Origin: Roseburia hominis
GTDB lineage: Bacteria; Bacillota; Clostridia; Lachnospirales; Lachnospiraceae
Reading direction: 5' to 3'
DNA length: 64,000 bases
NCBI GenBank assembly: GCA_040702975.1
Contig: CP159990.1
Span: 1,550,001 to 1,614,000 of the forward strand
Part shown: positions 1 to 9,442 of the stretch, piece after piece
How positions within the stretch are numbered: position 1 is the first letter of the stretch
Layout: each line of letters opens with the position of its first letter
Notes under the pieces: model-generated
Database searches by the model: none
Told to the model about the DNA's origin: nothing
The model's input: the letters and a program-made list of their open reading frames with translations, nothing else
Made by a program: the position numbers and the translations under genes

Positions 1-1
1 C

Positions 2-1747
2 ATGCAGAAGCTGAATATTACACTTCCGGTCATACGGGCACTGGAAGAGAGAGGTGTGCTGGAAATCAGCCTCAGGCAGGTATACCGCAATCCTGCCATG
101 CACGGGGAGCAAAAAGAGGAATGGTTTTCGCTTACCCCGCAGCAAAAGCAGGCGGTAGATACCTTTTGCAGAGACTATGAGTCGGGCGTTCGCCGGACCT
201 ATTTGATACATGGAGTGACGGGGAGCGGGAAGACGGAAGTTTATATGGAAATGATCCGCAAAGTGGTGGAAGCGGGGCGGCAGGCGATCGTACTGATTCC
301 GGAGATTGCCCTGACGTACCAGACGGTCATGCGGTTCAGGAGGAGATTCGGGGACCGGGTGTCCGTCATGAATTCCCGTCTTTCGGCGGGGGAGCGCTAC
401 GATCAGATGATGCGGGCAAAGGCGGGAGAAGTGGACGTGATGATCGGGCCGAGATCGGCTCTGTTTACGCCGTTTCCCAATCTGGGGCTCATCGTGATCG
501 ACGAGGAGCATGAGGCGGCCTATAAAAGCGAGCAGACCCCGCGGTATCATGCCCGGGAGACGGCTGAGGAGAGGGCGCGTCTGGAAGGAGCAAGCGTGGT
601 CTTAGGGTCGGCTACCCCGTCCCTGGAAGCATATTACAGATGCCAGAAGGGGATCTACTGTCTGCTGGAGTTGCGGGAACGGACGGCCGCGGGGCAGCTT
701 CCCGAGGTGTATGTCGCGGATATGCGGGAAGAATTAAGGAAGGGAAACCGCGGGATCTTAAGCGACAGGCTGCGGGAACTGCTGGAAGACCGGCTGAAAA
801 AAGGGGAGCAGACCATGCTATTTTTAAATCGCAGAGGTTATGCGGGATTCCTTTCTTGCAGGTCTTGCGGATATGTAGTAAAATGTCCTCATTGCGATGT
901 GTCATTATCTTCTCATAAGAATGGGAAAATGGTCTGCCACTACTGTGGCTACGAGCAGCCTGCGGTGACGATTTGTCCCCAGTGCGGTTCCCGTCATATC
1001 GGAGGTTTCCGCGCAGGGACCCAGCAGATCGAGGAGCTGGTGAAGCAGGAATTTGCGGGTGCGCGGGTGCTTAGAATGGACCTGGATACTACCCGCCTGA
1101 AGGAAGGACATGAGAAGATTCTGGAAGCATTTGCAAATGAAGAGGCAGACATTCTGGTGGGAACACAGATGATCGTAAAGGGGCATGATTTTCCCAATGT
1201 CACGCTGGTGGGCGTGCTGGCGGCGGATATGTCGCTGTATTCCGACGATTACCGTTCGGCGGAGCGCACGTTTGAACTGCTGACGCAGGCGGCGGGACGA
1301 GCGGGACGTGGCAGGAAACGCGGAGAAGTGGTCATTCAGACGTACAGCCCGGAGCATTACAGCATTCAGGCCGCGGCGAATCAGGATTATCAGGCATTTT
1401 ATGAGGAAGAGATGAATTACCGGGATCTGATGGGATATCCGCCTGCCAGTCATTTGCTGGCGGTGATGCTGTCCGGCGCCGAGGAAGGTCTGCTGGATAC
1501 GGGCGCCCACTATTTGAAGGAATACGCGCTCCGTGTTGTGAGAGGGCATAAGGTGCAGGTGATCGGTCCTGCAAGCCCTTATGTGGGCAAGGTCAAAGAT
1601 ATGTACCGCCGGGTCATTTATCTGAAGGAGGACTCTTATGAGGTCCTGGTGGAGGTAAAAAACAGGCTGGAGCAGTATATAGAGATCAATCATGGATTCG
1701 ACAAGATGTGGATTCAGTTTGATTTTGACCCGATGAAGGTGTTTTAA
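2..1747 (+). CDS. priA: Primosomal replication restart helicase PriA (5' truncated by window edge)
   Basis: ATP-dependent superfamily 2 DNA helicase that reloads the replisome at stalled forks. The reading frame is already open at the first base, so the N-terminal DNA-binding part lies outside the window and 581 residues remain. Visible are the Walker A motif GVTGSGKTEVY (about residues 70-80), the DEEH box (about 167-170) and the PriA zinc-binding insertion with paired cysteines CRSCGY, CPHCD, CHYCGY and CPQCGS (about 285-335). The helicase C domain follows, including QAAGRAGRG. It is the first gene of a tightly packed plus-strand series ending in def and fmt, a common Firmicutes order. The first ATG seen here is internal, not the true start. 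Confidence 0.95.
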   Translation: MQKLNITLPVIRALEERGVLEISLRQVYRNPAMHGEQKEEWFSLTPQQKQAVDTFCRDYESGVRRTYLIHGVTGSGKTEVYMEMIRKVVEAGRQAIVLIPEIALTYQTVMRFRRRFGDRVSVMNSRLSAGERYDQMMRAKAGEVDVMIGPRSALFTPFPNLGLIVIDEEHEAAYKSEQTPRYHARETAEERARLEGASVVLGSATPSLEAYYRCQKGIYCLLELRERTAAGQLPEVYVADMREELRKGNRGILSDRLRELLEDRLKKGEQTMLFLNRRGYAGFLSCRSCGYVVKCPHCDVSLSSHKNGKMVCHYCGYEQPAVTICPQCGSRHIGGFRAGTQQIEELVKQEFAGARVLRMDLDTTRLKEGHEKILEAFANEEADILVGTQMIVKGHDFPNVTLVGVLAADMSLYSDDYRSAERTFELLTQAAGRAGRGRKRGEVVIQTYSPEHYSIQAAANQDYQAFYEEEMNYRDLMGYPPASHLLAVMLSGAEEGLLDTGAHYLKEYALRVVRGHKVQVIGPASPYVGKVKDMYRRVIYLKEDSYEVLVEVKNRLEQYIEINHGFDKMWIQFDFDPMKVF

Positions 1748-1822
1748 GTGTTAGGATTAGGAAAGTCGCGGGAGATCCGCGGATGTCAGAGGCAGTAAAT
1801 ATAGAATTGGGAGGAAAAGAAG

Positions 1823-2293
1823 ATGGCAACAAGAAAAATCCGTGAAATCGGAGATGAAGTGTTAACAAAAGTATGTAAAGAGGTTCCGAAGATGACCATT
1901 CGGAATCACATTTTGATCGGCGATATGCTGGATACGATGTATGAGGCGATGGGCGTGGGACTGGCGGCTCCCCAGGTGGGAGTCCTGAAACGGATCGTCG
2001 TGATCGACGTGGGGGAAGGACCGCTGGTGATGATCAATCCGGAGATTTTGGAGACGGACGGCGAGCAGACCGGAGAGGAAGGCTGTCTCAGCGTTCCGGG
2101 GAAAGCCGGCGTGGTGACCCGGCCGAATTATGTGAAGGCAAAAGCCTTCGATGAAGATATGAAGGAATTCGTGGTAGAAGGGGAAGGACTTCTTGCCCGG
2201 GCGATCTGCCATGAATTGGAGCATTTGGACGGACATCTCTATGTGGAAAAGGTAGAGGGCGAGCTTCACGATACGGAGTATGAGGAGGAGTAA
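1823..2293 (+). CDS. def: Peptide deformylase
   Basis: Metalloenzyme that removes the N-formyl group from nascent proteins. All three family motifs are intact: GVGLAAPQVG (44-53), EGCLS with metal ligand Cys88, and HELEH with His130, Glu131 and His134. The 156-residue length is normal for a short type 1 deformylase. A ribosome binding site (gggagg) sits just upstream of the ATG. It lies between priA and fmt, the enzyme that adds the formyl group, which fits one fMet-processing operon. The acidic C-terminal tail (DTEYEEE) is not catalytic. Confidence 0.97.
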   Translation: MATRKIREIGDEVLTKVCKEVPKMTIRNHILIGDMLDTMYEAMGVGLAAPQVGVLKRIVVIDVGEGPLVMINPEILETDGEQTGEEGCLSVPGKAGVVTRPNYVKAKAFDEDMKEFVVEGEGLLARAICHELEHLDGHLYVEKVEGELHDTEYEEE

Positions 2294-2349
2294 GGACGCG
2301 GGGAAAATGCCGGGCGTATTCCGGGTGAAGGAAAGGAAGGATAGGAACA

Positions 2350-3303
2350 ATGAAGGTTATTTTTATGGGAACTCCGGATTTTTCCGTGGGGACGTTGGAA
2401 GCGCTGGTCGAAGCCGGGCATGAGGTGGTGCTGGCGGTGACACAGCCGGATAAGCCGAAAGGGCGCGGCGGGAAGATGCAGTTTACCCCGGTAAAGGAAT
2501 GTGCTCTGTCTTTTGGGATTCCGGTCTATCAGCCGAGAAAGATCCGGGAAAAAGAGTGCGTGGAGGAATTGAAAAAATATCAGGCAGATGTGTGTGTAGT
2601 CGTTGCATTTGGCCAGATTCTTACGAAGGAACTATTGGAAATGACGCCCTATGGCTGTATCAATGTCCATGCGTCCCTTCTCCCCAAATATAGGGGAGCG
2701 GCACCAATTCAGTGGGCGGTCATTAATGGCGAGGAGGTGTCGGGCGTTACCACCATGCAGATGAATGAAGGGATCGATACCGGAGATATACTGGAAAAGG
2801 TGGAGGTTAAGCTGCGCCCGAAAGAGACCGGGGGAAGCCTTTTTGACAGGCTCTCGGAGGAAGGGGCGAAGCTTTGTGTGCATACCCTCGCCGGTCTTGA
2901 GGCAGGGAAGATTACCCCTCAGAAGCAGGGGGAGAGCCCTACGGAATATGCGAGAATGCTGGACAAGAAGGCCGGAGAGATTGACTGGAACAAACCGGCT
3001 GTCATGCTGGAACGTCTGGTGCGCGGCCTGAATCCGTGGCCAAGTGCCTATACCTTGTGGGAAGACAAGGTGATGAAGATCTGGGAGTCTGAGGCAGCCG
3101 GTGCAGAAGCTGGAGAAGGACTTGCCGGGGAGAAGGAAGCTGCGCCCGGGACGGTCGTGCTGGTGACGAAGGAAGCATTCTATGTACAGACCGGGGACGG
3201 GCTGCTTAAGATCAGATCCCTTCAGATTCCGGGAAAGAAGCGAATGGACGCCGATGCATTCTTAAGAGGCTACAAGATAGCAGAAGGAACAAAACTGGGT
3301 TAG
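2350..3303 (+). CDS. fmt: Methionyl-tRNA formyltransferase
   Basis: Transfers a formyl group from 10-formyl-THF to initiator Met-tRNA. The N-terminal formyltransferase fold starts with MKVIFMGTPDFS and includes the catalytic stretch NVHASLLPKYRGAAPIQWA (Asn, His and later Asp of the family active site). The C-terminal OB-like tRNA-binding domain contains an Ala/Gly/Glu-rich insertion near residues 250-265 (AGAEAGEGLAGEKEAAPG), which looks like a tolerated surface loop. Length 317 aa is normal. It follows def by 56 bp and precedes rsmB by 9 bp, so one transcript is likely. Its formyl-THF demand links it to the folate genes near 55-59 kb. Confidence 0.96.
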   Translation: MKVIFMGTPDFSVGTLEALVEAGHEVVLAVTQPDKPKGRGGKMQFTPVKECALSFGIPVYQPRKIREKECVEELKKYQADVCVVVAFGQILTKELLEMTPYGCINVHASLLPKYRGAAPIQWAVINGEEVSGVTTMQMNEGIDTGDILEKVEVKLRPKETGGSLFDRLSEEGAKLCVHTLAGLEAGKITPQKQGESPTEYARMLDKKAGEIDWNKPAVMLERLVRGLNPWPSAYTLWEDKVMKIWESEAAGAEAGEGLAGEKEAAPGTVVLVTKEAFYVQTGDGLLKIRSLQIPGKKRMDADAFLRGYKIAEGTKLG

Positions 3304-3312
3304 GATAGAAGA

Positions 3313-4611
3313 ATGAAGAAACAGATAGGTGAACGGGAGCTGGTGCTTGCCGTGCTGCTGGCGGTGGAGCAGGGAGAGAAGAGCCACATCGCGCTTGGGC
3401 AGGTTTTGGAAAAATACCAGTATCTCGAAAAACGGGAGAGAGCGTTCGTGACCCGGGTGGTCCAGGGAACGCTGGAGAGGCAGTTGGAGCTGGATTATCT
3501 GATCGATCAGGTGTCCAAGGTGAAGACGGCAAAGATGAAACCGGTGATTCGGTGCATTCTGCGAAGCGCCCTGTATCAGATCAAATATATGGACAATGTG
3601 CCGGATTCGGCCGCCTGCAATGAGGCGGTAGGATTGGCGGTAAGAAAGGGCTTCGCTTCCCTGAAAGGGTTTGTGAACGGGGTGCTGCGCAATCTGGCGA
3701 GGAGGATTGAGCAGATTCCGTATCCTCAAAAGGAGCGGACGGAGGAATATTTATCGGTCGCGTATTCCATGCCCCGTTGGATCGTGAAGATGTGGATTTC
3801 CGATTATGGTGAGGAACGGACAGAGCAGATGCTTGCAGGTTTCTTTGAGGAGCGCCCTACGGTGATCCGGGTCAATGAAAATAAGCTGACGAAGGAAGAA
3901 CTAAAGAAGGTACTTGAAAGCGAAGGCGTGACGGTGGAGGAACATCCGCATGTTGCGTCGGCACTTCTGATTTCCGGTTACGATTATCTGGGAAGCCTTG
4001 GAAGCTTCCGGGAGGGGGACTTCCAAGTACAGGATGCCGCGTCGATTCTTGTGGCAGAGAACGCGGGGATCAGGCCGGGGGATTATGTGCTGGATGTGTG
4101 TGCCGCGCCGGGCGGAAAAGCGCTGCATGCCGCGCAGCTTCTTGCGGGGACAGGCCATGTGGAGGCCAGAGATCTGACAGAGTATAAGGTGGCTTTGATC
4201 CAGGAGAACATTGACAGAATGGGATTTTCCAATATTGAGGCTGTACGGTGGGATGCGCTTGAGCCTGACGGAAGGTCCCGGGAAAAGGCAGACGTAGTTC
4301 TTGCCGATCTTCCCTGTTCGGGCCTTGGCGTGCTTTCCAAGAAGGCGGATATCAAATACCGGGTGATGAAGGAGAGTATACAGGAACTGGCACAGCTTCA
4401 AAGACAGATTTTGGAAGTGGTCAGGGACTATGTGAAGCCGGGGGGAAGCCTGGTATACAGTACTTGTACGGTATGCCGTCTTGAAAATGAGGAAAACGCC
4501 CGCTGGTTCGCAGAGAATTTTACGGAGTTTTCGTTGGAGGAGGAGAGACAGATCTTCCCTGCGAGAGATACCGATGGATTTTATATTGCCCGTTTCAGGA
4601 GGTGCAGATAG
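3313..4611 (+). CDS. rsmB: 16S rRNA (cytosine967-C5)-methyltransferase RsmB
   Basis: SAM-dependent m5C methyltransferase acting on 16S rRNA. The N-terminal third (about 1-140) is a NusB-like RNA-binding domain. The C-terminal catalytic domain shows the SAM loop DVCAAPGGKALHAAQ (about 259-273), the motif DLPCSGLGVL and the catalytic TCT of YSTCTVCRLENE. Length 432 aa fits the family. The stop codon abuts the rlmN ATG with no gap, indicating translational coupling between two rRNA-modifying enzymes. Confidence 0.95.
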   Translation: MKKQIGERELVLAVLLAVEQGEKSHIALGQVLEKYQYLEKRERAFVTRVVQGTLERQLELDYLIDQVSKVKTAKMKPVIRCILRSALYQIKYMDNVPDSAACNEAVGLAVRKGFASLKGFVNGVLRNLARRIEQIPYPQKERTEEYLSVAYSMPRWIVKMWISDYGEERTEQMLAGFFEERPTVIRVNENKLTKEELKKVLESEGVTVEEHPHVASALLISGYDYLGSLGSFREGDFQVQDAASILVAENAGIRPGDYVLDVCAAPGGKALHAAQLLAGTGHVEARDLTEYKVALIQENIDRMGFSNIEAVRWDALEPDGRSREKADVVLADLPCSGLGVLSKKADIKYRVMKESIQELAQLQRQILEVVRDYVKPGGSLVYSTCTVCRLENEENARWFAENFTEFSLEEERQIFPARDTDGFYIARFRRCR

Positions 4612-5649
4612 ATGGAAAAAAAGGATATTGCCTCATATGATCTGGAAGAACTGAAACTGGAGATGGGCCTGCTTGGAGAAAAACCGTTTCGTGCCGGGCA
4701 GATCTACGAGTGGCTTCACCGGAAGCTGGCAGATGATTTCGCGGAAATGACGAATTTATCCAAGGCGCTCAGGGAGAAGCTGGCCGCGGCTTACGAGATA
4801 CGGAAGGTGGAGATGGTAAGGCGGCAGATCTCAAGGCAGGACGGGACGAACAAGTTCCTGTTCTGCCTAAGCGACGGCAATATGGTGGAGAGCGTACTGA
4901 TGAAATACAAGCATGGGAATTCGGTGTGCATTTCCTCACAGGTGGGCTGCCGCATGGGCTGCCGGTTCTGCGCGTCCACGATTGACGGGCTGGAGCGGAA
5001 TCTGACGCCTTCCGAGATGCTGCGTCAGGTGTATCAGATTCAGAAAATCTCCGGGGAGAGAGTTTCCAATATCGTTGTGATGGGAAGCGGGGAACCCCTG
5101 GATAATTATGAGAATTTTTTGAAATTTATCCGGATGGTAAGCGATGCGAACGGACTGAATATCAGCCAGCGAAGTATCACGGCCTCTACCTGCGGGATAG
5201 TGCCGAATATCTACCGGCTGGCAAAGGAGAAGCTGCAGATTACACTGGCGCTCTCCCTTCACGGCTCGACGCAGGAGAAGAGAAGAGAGCTTATGCCGGT
5301 GGCCAATAAATACGCGCTTCCGGAGGTGCTTGAGGCCTGCGACGTTTATTTTCAGGAGACGGGACGGCGCATTACCTTTGAGTACAGCCTGGTTCACGGA
5401 GTCAATGATACCGAGGAAGATGCACGGGAGCTTGCGGCACTCTTAAAAGGACGGCAGTGCCATATTAATTTGATCCCGGTCAATCCGATCAAAGAGAGAA
5501 ATTATGAAAAACCGGACAAAAAAAGTGCGCTGAATTTCAAAAATAAACTTGAAAAAACTGGGATTAATGTTACTATTAGAAGAGAAATGGGCTCTGATAT
5601 TGACGGGGCCTGTGGACAGCTAAGACGTAAGACATTGCAAGGAGAGTAA
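4612..5649 (+). CDS. rlmN: Dual-specificity 23S rRNA/tRNA adenine-C2 methyltransferase RlmN
   Basis: Radical-SAM enzyme that methylates A2503 of 23S rRNA and A37 of some tRNAs. The 4Fe-4S motif CRMGCRFC (Cys113, Cys117, Cys120) is intact. GSGEPLDNYEN and LALSLHG are typical, and the second essential cysteine is near the C-terminus in DGACGQL (about Cys334). Length 345 aa is usual. The start codon directly follows the rsmB stop, and the PP2C gene begins 3 bp after its stop. Confidence 0.96.
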   Translation: MEKKDIASYDLEELKLEMGLLGEKPFRAGQIYEWLHRKLADDFAEMTNLSKALREKLAAAYEIRKVEMVRRQISRQDGTNKFLFCLSDGNMVESVLMKYKHGNSVCISSQVGCRMGCRFCASTIDGLERNLTPSEMLRQVYQIQKISGERVSNIVVMGSGEPLDNYENFLKFIRMVSDANGLNISQRSITASTCGIVPNIYRLAKEKLQITLALSLHGSTQEKRRELMPVANKYALPEVLEACDVYFQETGRRITFEYSLVHGVNDTEEDARELAALLKGRQCHINLIPVNPIKERNYEKPDKKSALNFKNKLEKTGINVTIRREMGSDIDGACGQLRRKTLQGE

Positions 5650-5651
5650 GA

Positions 5652-6395
5652 ATGAAGACATTTTCCATGACAGATGTGGGGAGAAAACGCGAGATTAATC
5701 AGGACTATGTGTTTGCTACTGACGAGCCGCTCGGCTCTTTGCCGAACCTTCTGGTCGTGGCAGATGGAATGGGAGGACATAAGGCCGGCGATTTCGCTTC
5801 CAAATATACGGTGGAGGTTCTTACGGAGGAACTGAAGCATACATTAAAAGAGGGACCGGAGGAAACGCTGATGGATGCGGTGCAGACGGCGAACCGCAAA
5901 CTGATCGAGGCTGCCGGCAAGGATATCAAGCTGGAAGGCATGGGGACCACGCTCGTGGCTGCCACGGTGATTGATCATACTCTGTATTTTGTGAATGTGG
6001 GAGACAGCCGGCTTTATCTGGTCAATAAGGATATCAGGCAGCTTTCCAGGGACCATTCTTTAGTGGAGGAAATGGTGCGGCTTGGCGGCATCAATGAAGA
6101 AGAGGCGAAGCATCACCCGGATAAGAATATTATCACAAGAGCCATCGGGGTCAAGGCGAAAGTGGATGCCGACTTTTTTGAGCATGGCCTGAAAAAGGGA
6201 GATACGATTCTTATGTGCACGGATGGACTTTGCAATATGGTAGACGATGAGGAGATTTTTTCTATTATTAAAGGGGCAAGAGATATTGTGGAAGCGGGTC
6301 AGATGCTGATTGACCGCGCGAATGAAAATGGGGGAAAAGATAACATAGGTGTTGTGTTAGCACAGCCGTTTTCTAATGAGGTGAGTATATGGTAA
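5652..6395 (+). CDS. stp: PP2C-family Ser/Thr protein phosphatase (Stp/PrpC)
   Basis: Mn-dependent phosphatase that reverses phosphorylation by the adjacent PASTA kinase. Metal-binding motifs are visible: NQDYVFA near the N-terminus, VADGMGGHKAGDFAS (about 36-50), TDGLCNMV and a terminal GGKDNIGVVLA. Length 247 aa matches Firmicutes Stp/PrpC. The gene overlaps prkC by 7 bp, the classical kinase-phosphatase pairing that controls cell wall growth and dormancy exit. Confidence 0.95.
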   Translation: MKTFSMTDVGRKREINQDYVFATDEPLGSLPNLLVVADGMGGHKAGDFASKYTVEVLTEELKHTLKEGPEETLMDAVQTANRKLIEAAGKDIKLEGMGTTLVAATVIDHTLYFVNVGDSRLYLVNKDIRQLSRDHSLVEEMVRLGGINEEEAKHHPDKNIITRAIGVKAKVDADFFEHGLKKGDTILMCTDGLCNMVDDEEIFSIIKGARDIVEAGQMLIDRANENGGKDNIGVVLAQPFSNEVSIW

Positions 6396-8530
6396 AAGAT
6401 GGGATTTTTTTAGGGGAAAGGTATGAGGTGCTTAGCAAGATCGGCACCGGCGGAATGGCAGATGTCTACAAAGGGAAGGACTGCATGTTGAACCGTTTTG
6501 TTGCGATCAAGGTGTTAAAAAAGGAGTACCGGGAAGATAAGGGATTTGTAAAGAAATTTCGTTCCGAAGCACAGGCAGCAGCGGGGCTTATGAATCCGAA
6601 CATCGTGAATGTTTACGATGTGGGGGAGGACCGCGGACTGTATTATATGGTCATGGAGCTTGTAGAAGGAATTACGTTAAAGGAATACATTCAGAAGAAG
6701 GGCAGACTTTCGACCAAAGAGGTCATAAGTATTGCGATTCAGATGTGCTGCGGTATCGAGGCGGCGCATCGGCATCATATTATTCATCGCGATATTAAGC
6801 CGCAGAATATTATGATTTCCAAAGAAGGCAAGGTGAAGGTGACCGATTTCGGAATCGCGCGGGCGACCACGTCCAATACGGTCAGTTCAAACGCCATGGG
6901 TTCTGTTCATTATGTTTCACCGGAGCAGGCGCGGGGCGGTTTTTGTGATGCGAAGAGCGATATTTATTCTGTCGGCATTACGCTCTATGAGATGGTGACA
7001 GGGCAGGTGCCGTTCGATGGGGATTCCACTGTTTCCGTAGCGATGAAGCATTTGCAGGAGAATATTACGCCTCCTTCAGAACTCGCGCCGGATATCTCGG
7101 AGGCGCTGGAGAAGATCATTTTAAAATGTACTCAGAAAAGTCCGGACAGACGGTATCAGGATATCGGTATGCTCATACAGGATCTGAAGCGTGCAATTGT
7201 GGATCCGCAGGGCGGCTTTGTGGATATCGCGCCGATTAGCAGTCTGGGCGGCACCGTCGTAATCTCACAGGAGGATATGGAGCGCCTCAAACGGGGTGGG
7301 AAGAGGTATCGTGATGAAGATTATGATGATGACTATGACGATTACGATGATAGTGACTATGATGATAGTGATTATGATGATGACTATGACGATGAAGAGT
7401 ATGATGATGGCAGGTATGATCGCCGTCGCGGTTATGACGATGAGGACGACGATTATGATGTGGATGAAAAGCGGGGAAGAAACGGGGAAGTCAATCCGCG
7501 GATGAATAAGATGATGAAGATCCTCACCATTGTGGTGGCGGTCATCATTGTGTTTGTACTGTTATTTATTATTGGAAAAGCGGCAGGAATCATCAAATTC
7601 GGACCAGGAACACAGGCGCAGGAGAATGTGGAGGCGAAGGTCGAGGTACCGAAGCTGATTGATCAGGAATATGAGGTCGCTGCAGAGATGTGCGAGAAGA
7701 AAAATCTTGAGATCAAGATCGTGCAGAAAAAACATTCCGATAAAGAAGACGGGGTTGTTCTCGAACAGAACCCGGAAGCGGGGAAGAAAGTCAAGAAGAA
7801 GACGGTAATCGAAGTCGTAGTAAGCTCTGGAGCAGAGGAAATTGAGGTGCCGCCGGTAGAGAACCTGACAGAAGATGAGGCGAGAAATGTCTTAAGGGAA
7901 GCTGGATTTGAGAAGGTAAAAATAGATGGTGATGAGTACAGCGATACGGTAGCGTCCGGTATGGCAATCAAGACATCGCCGGAGGCGGGAACCAAAACGA
8001 CCACCGATACGGAGATCACGCTGTATATCAGTAAAGGGGCCGAGAAGAAGACTGTTCCGAATCTAAAGAATAGGACAGTAGAAGAGGCGAAGGCAGCACT
8101 TAGTTCCGCAGGACTTGCTGACGGAGGCACCAGCAAAGAGGAGTACAGCGACACAGTCGAGAAGGGACACATCATTTCCCAGAGTGTGGAGGCGAATAAA
8201 AAGGTGGAGAAGGGCACTTCGGTGAGTTATGTGGTAAGTAAAGGAAAGAAACCGGCGGATACCGTTTCCATTCCTCCGGTTGCGGGCAAATCCCTGAAGA
8301 CTGCGAAATCGATGATGGACAATGTGGGACTGTATTATGAAGTGAAGGAGCTGGACAGCGATCAGCCATATGGCACTGTTCTGGGGACAGATCCGGAAGG
8401 TGGCAAAGTAGAGGTGGGAAGCACTGTTACTATTTTCATCAGTAATGCGTCTCAGGCAAATAATAATGACAGCAATAATACTTCTGATCAGAATAATAAT
8501 AACGACAACAATACAGAAACCAATGAGTAG
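6389..8530 (+). CDS. prkC: Membrane Ser/Thr protein kinase with PASTA repeats (PrkC/Stk1)
   Basis: Sensor kinase that binds muropeptides or lipid II through extracellular PASTA domains. The kinase domain (about 12-270) has the glycine loop GTGGMADVYKG, Lys41, HRDIKPQN (Asp135, Asn140) and DFGIAR (Asp153). A very acidic Asp/Tyr-rich linker (about 307-360) follows, then one transmembrane helix (about 377-399). Four PASTA-like repeats begin at VPKLIDQEY, VPPVENLT, VPNLKNRT and IPPVAGKS, and the tail is Asn-rich. The acidic juxtamembrane linker is encoded by GAT/GAC/TAT runs and is longer than I expect for the family, probably through triplet expansion. Confidence 0.96.
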   Translation: MVKDGIFLGERYEVLSKIGTGGMADVYKGKDCMLNRFVAIKVLKKEYREDKGFVKKFRSEAQAAAGLMNPNIVNVYDVGEDRGLYYMVMELVEGITLKEYIQKKGRLSTKEVISIAIQMCCGIEAAHRHHIIHRDIKPQNIMISKEGKVKVTDFGIARATTSNTVSSNAMGSVHYVSPEQARGGFCDAKSDIYSVGITLYEMVTGQVPFDGDSTVSVAMKHLQENITPPSELAPDISEALEKIILKCTQKSPDRRYQDIGMLIQDLKRAIVDPQGGFVDIAPISSLGGTVVISQEDMERLKRGGKRYRDEDYDDDYDDYDDSDYDDSDYDDDYDDEEYDDGRYDRRRGYDDEDDDYDVDEKRGRNGEVNPRMNKMMKILTIVVAVIIVFVLLFIIGKAAGIIKFGPGTQAQENVEAKVEVPKLIDQEYEVAAEMCEKKNLEIKIVQKKHSDKEDGVVLEQNPEAGKKVKKKTVIEVVVSSGAEEIEVPPVENLTEDEARNVLREAGFEKVKIDGDEYSDTVASGMAIKTSPEAGTKTTTDTEITLYISKGAEKKTVPNLKNRTVEEAKAALSSAGLADGGTSKEEYSDTVEKGHIISQSVEANKKVEKGTSVSYVVSKGKKPADTVSIPPVAGKSLKTAKSMMDNVGLYYEVKELDSDQPYGTVLGTDPEGGKVEVGSTVTIFISNASQANNNDSNNTSDQNNNNDNNTETNE

Positions 8531-8550
8531 AGTGGCGAAAAGGACTGTTT

Positions 8551-9438
8551 ATGCAGGGTAGGATTATGAAAGGGATAGCAGGATTCTACTACGTTTATGA
8601 CGTAGTAGAATTCGCTGTTTATGAATGTAAGGCGAAAGGTATTTTTCGAAAAGATAAAATTAAGCCTTTGGTGGGGGATTTCGTAGAATATGAGATTCTG
8701 AACAGAGAGGAAAAGACGGGGAATATTACGGCGATACTTCCGAGAAAAAGCGAGCTCATCCGGCCGGCCGTAGCCAATGCGGATCAGGCGATGGTGGTAT
8801 TTGCGGTGACGGACCCCAGGCCGCACTTAAACCTTCTGGATCGGTTTCTGGTGATGATGGAGCGGCAGCAGGTGCCGGTGATCATCTGTTTTAACAAAAC
8901 CGATCTGGCAAAGGAAGAACAGATATGTAAGCTCCGTGAAGTTTATGAAGGCAGTGGATATCGCACGGTCTTCTTAAGCGCAGGGAGAAAAGAGAATATT
9001 GAAGAATTGAGAGAATTGCTCATTGGAAAGACGACAGTGGCGGCGGGACCTTCGGGAGTGGGGAAATCGTCCCTTACGAATTGTCTGCAGAGGAACGTGA
9101 GTATGGAGACGGGAAGTATCAGCCGCAAAACACTGCGGGGGAAGCATACGACAAGGCATTCGGAGCTGATCGCGATTGACGAAGAGTCCTATATCATGGA
9201 CACGCCCGGTTTCTCTTCCCTTTATACCGATGATTTTGATAAAGAAGAGCTGAAACAGTATTTTCCAGAATTTGCAGGACTTGAGGATGGATGTCGTTTC
9301 CTGGGGTGCAATCATGTGAGTGAGCCGGATTGTGCGGTCAAGGAAGCGGTAGAGCGGGGAGCGATCCATCCGGTGCGCTATAAGAATTATCTGGAAATAT
9401 ATCAGGAGTTGGAACAAAAAGAGAAAAGGAGGTACTGA
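8551..9438 (+). CDS. rsgA: Ribosome small subunit-dependent GTPase RsgA
   Basis: Circularly permuted GTPase in late 30S maturation. Motifs appear in permuted order: NKTDL (G4, about 115) precedes the P-loop GPSGVGKSS (about 167-175) and DTPGF (G3). The C-terminal zinc knuckle is seen in CRFLGCNHVSEPDC. The N-terminal OB domain starts QGRIMKGIAGFYYV. I keep the upstream ATG (8551), although a second ATG at 8566 is possible. Length is about 295 aa. It follows prkC and precedes rpe and thiN, the usual Clostridia order. Confidence 0.95.
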   Translation: MQGRIMKGIAGFYYVYDVVEFAVYECKAKGIFRKDKIKPLVGDFVEYEILNREEKTGNITAILPRKSELIRPAVANADQAMVVFAVTDPRPHLNLLDRFLVMMERQQVPVIICFNKTDLAKEEQICKLREVYEGSGYRTVFLSAGRKENIEELRELLIGKTTVAAGPSGVGKSSLTNCLQRNVSMETGSISRKTLRGKHTTRHSELIAIDEESYIMDTPGFSSLYTDDFDKEELKQYFPEFAGLEDGCRFLGCNHVSEPDCAVKEAVERGAIHPVRYKNYLEIYQELEQKEKRRY

Positions 9439-9442
9439 TTTT

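Noticed and set aside
7296..7505. Met/Asp-rich alternative frame within prkC
   Set aside because: Produced by the GAT/GAC/TAT triplet run encoding the acidic linker of PrkC.
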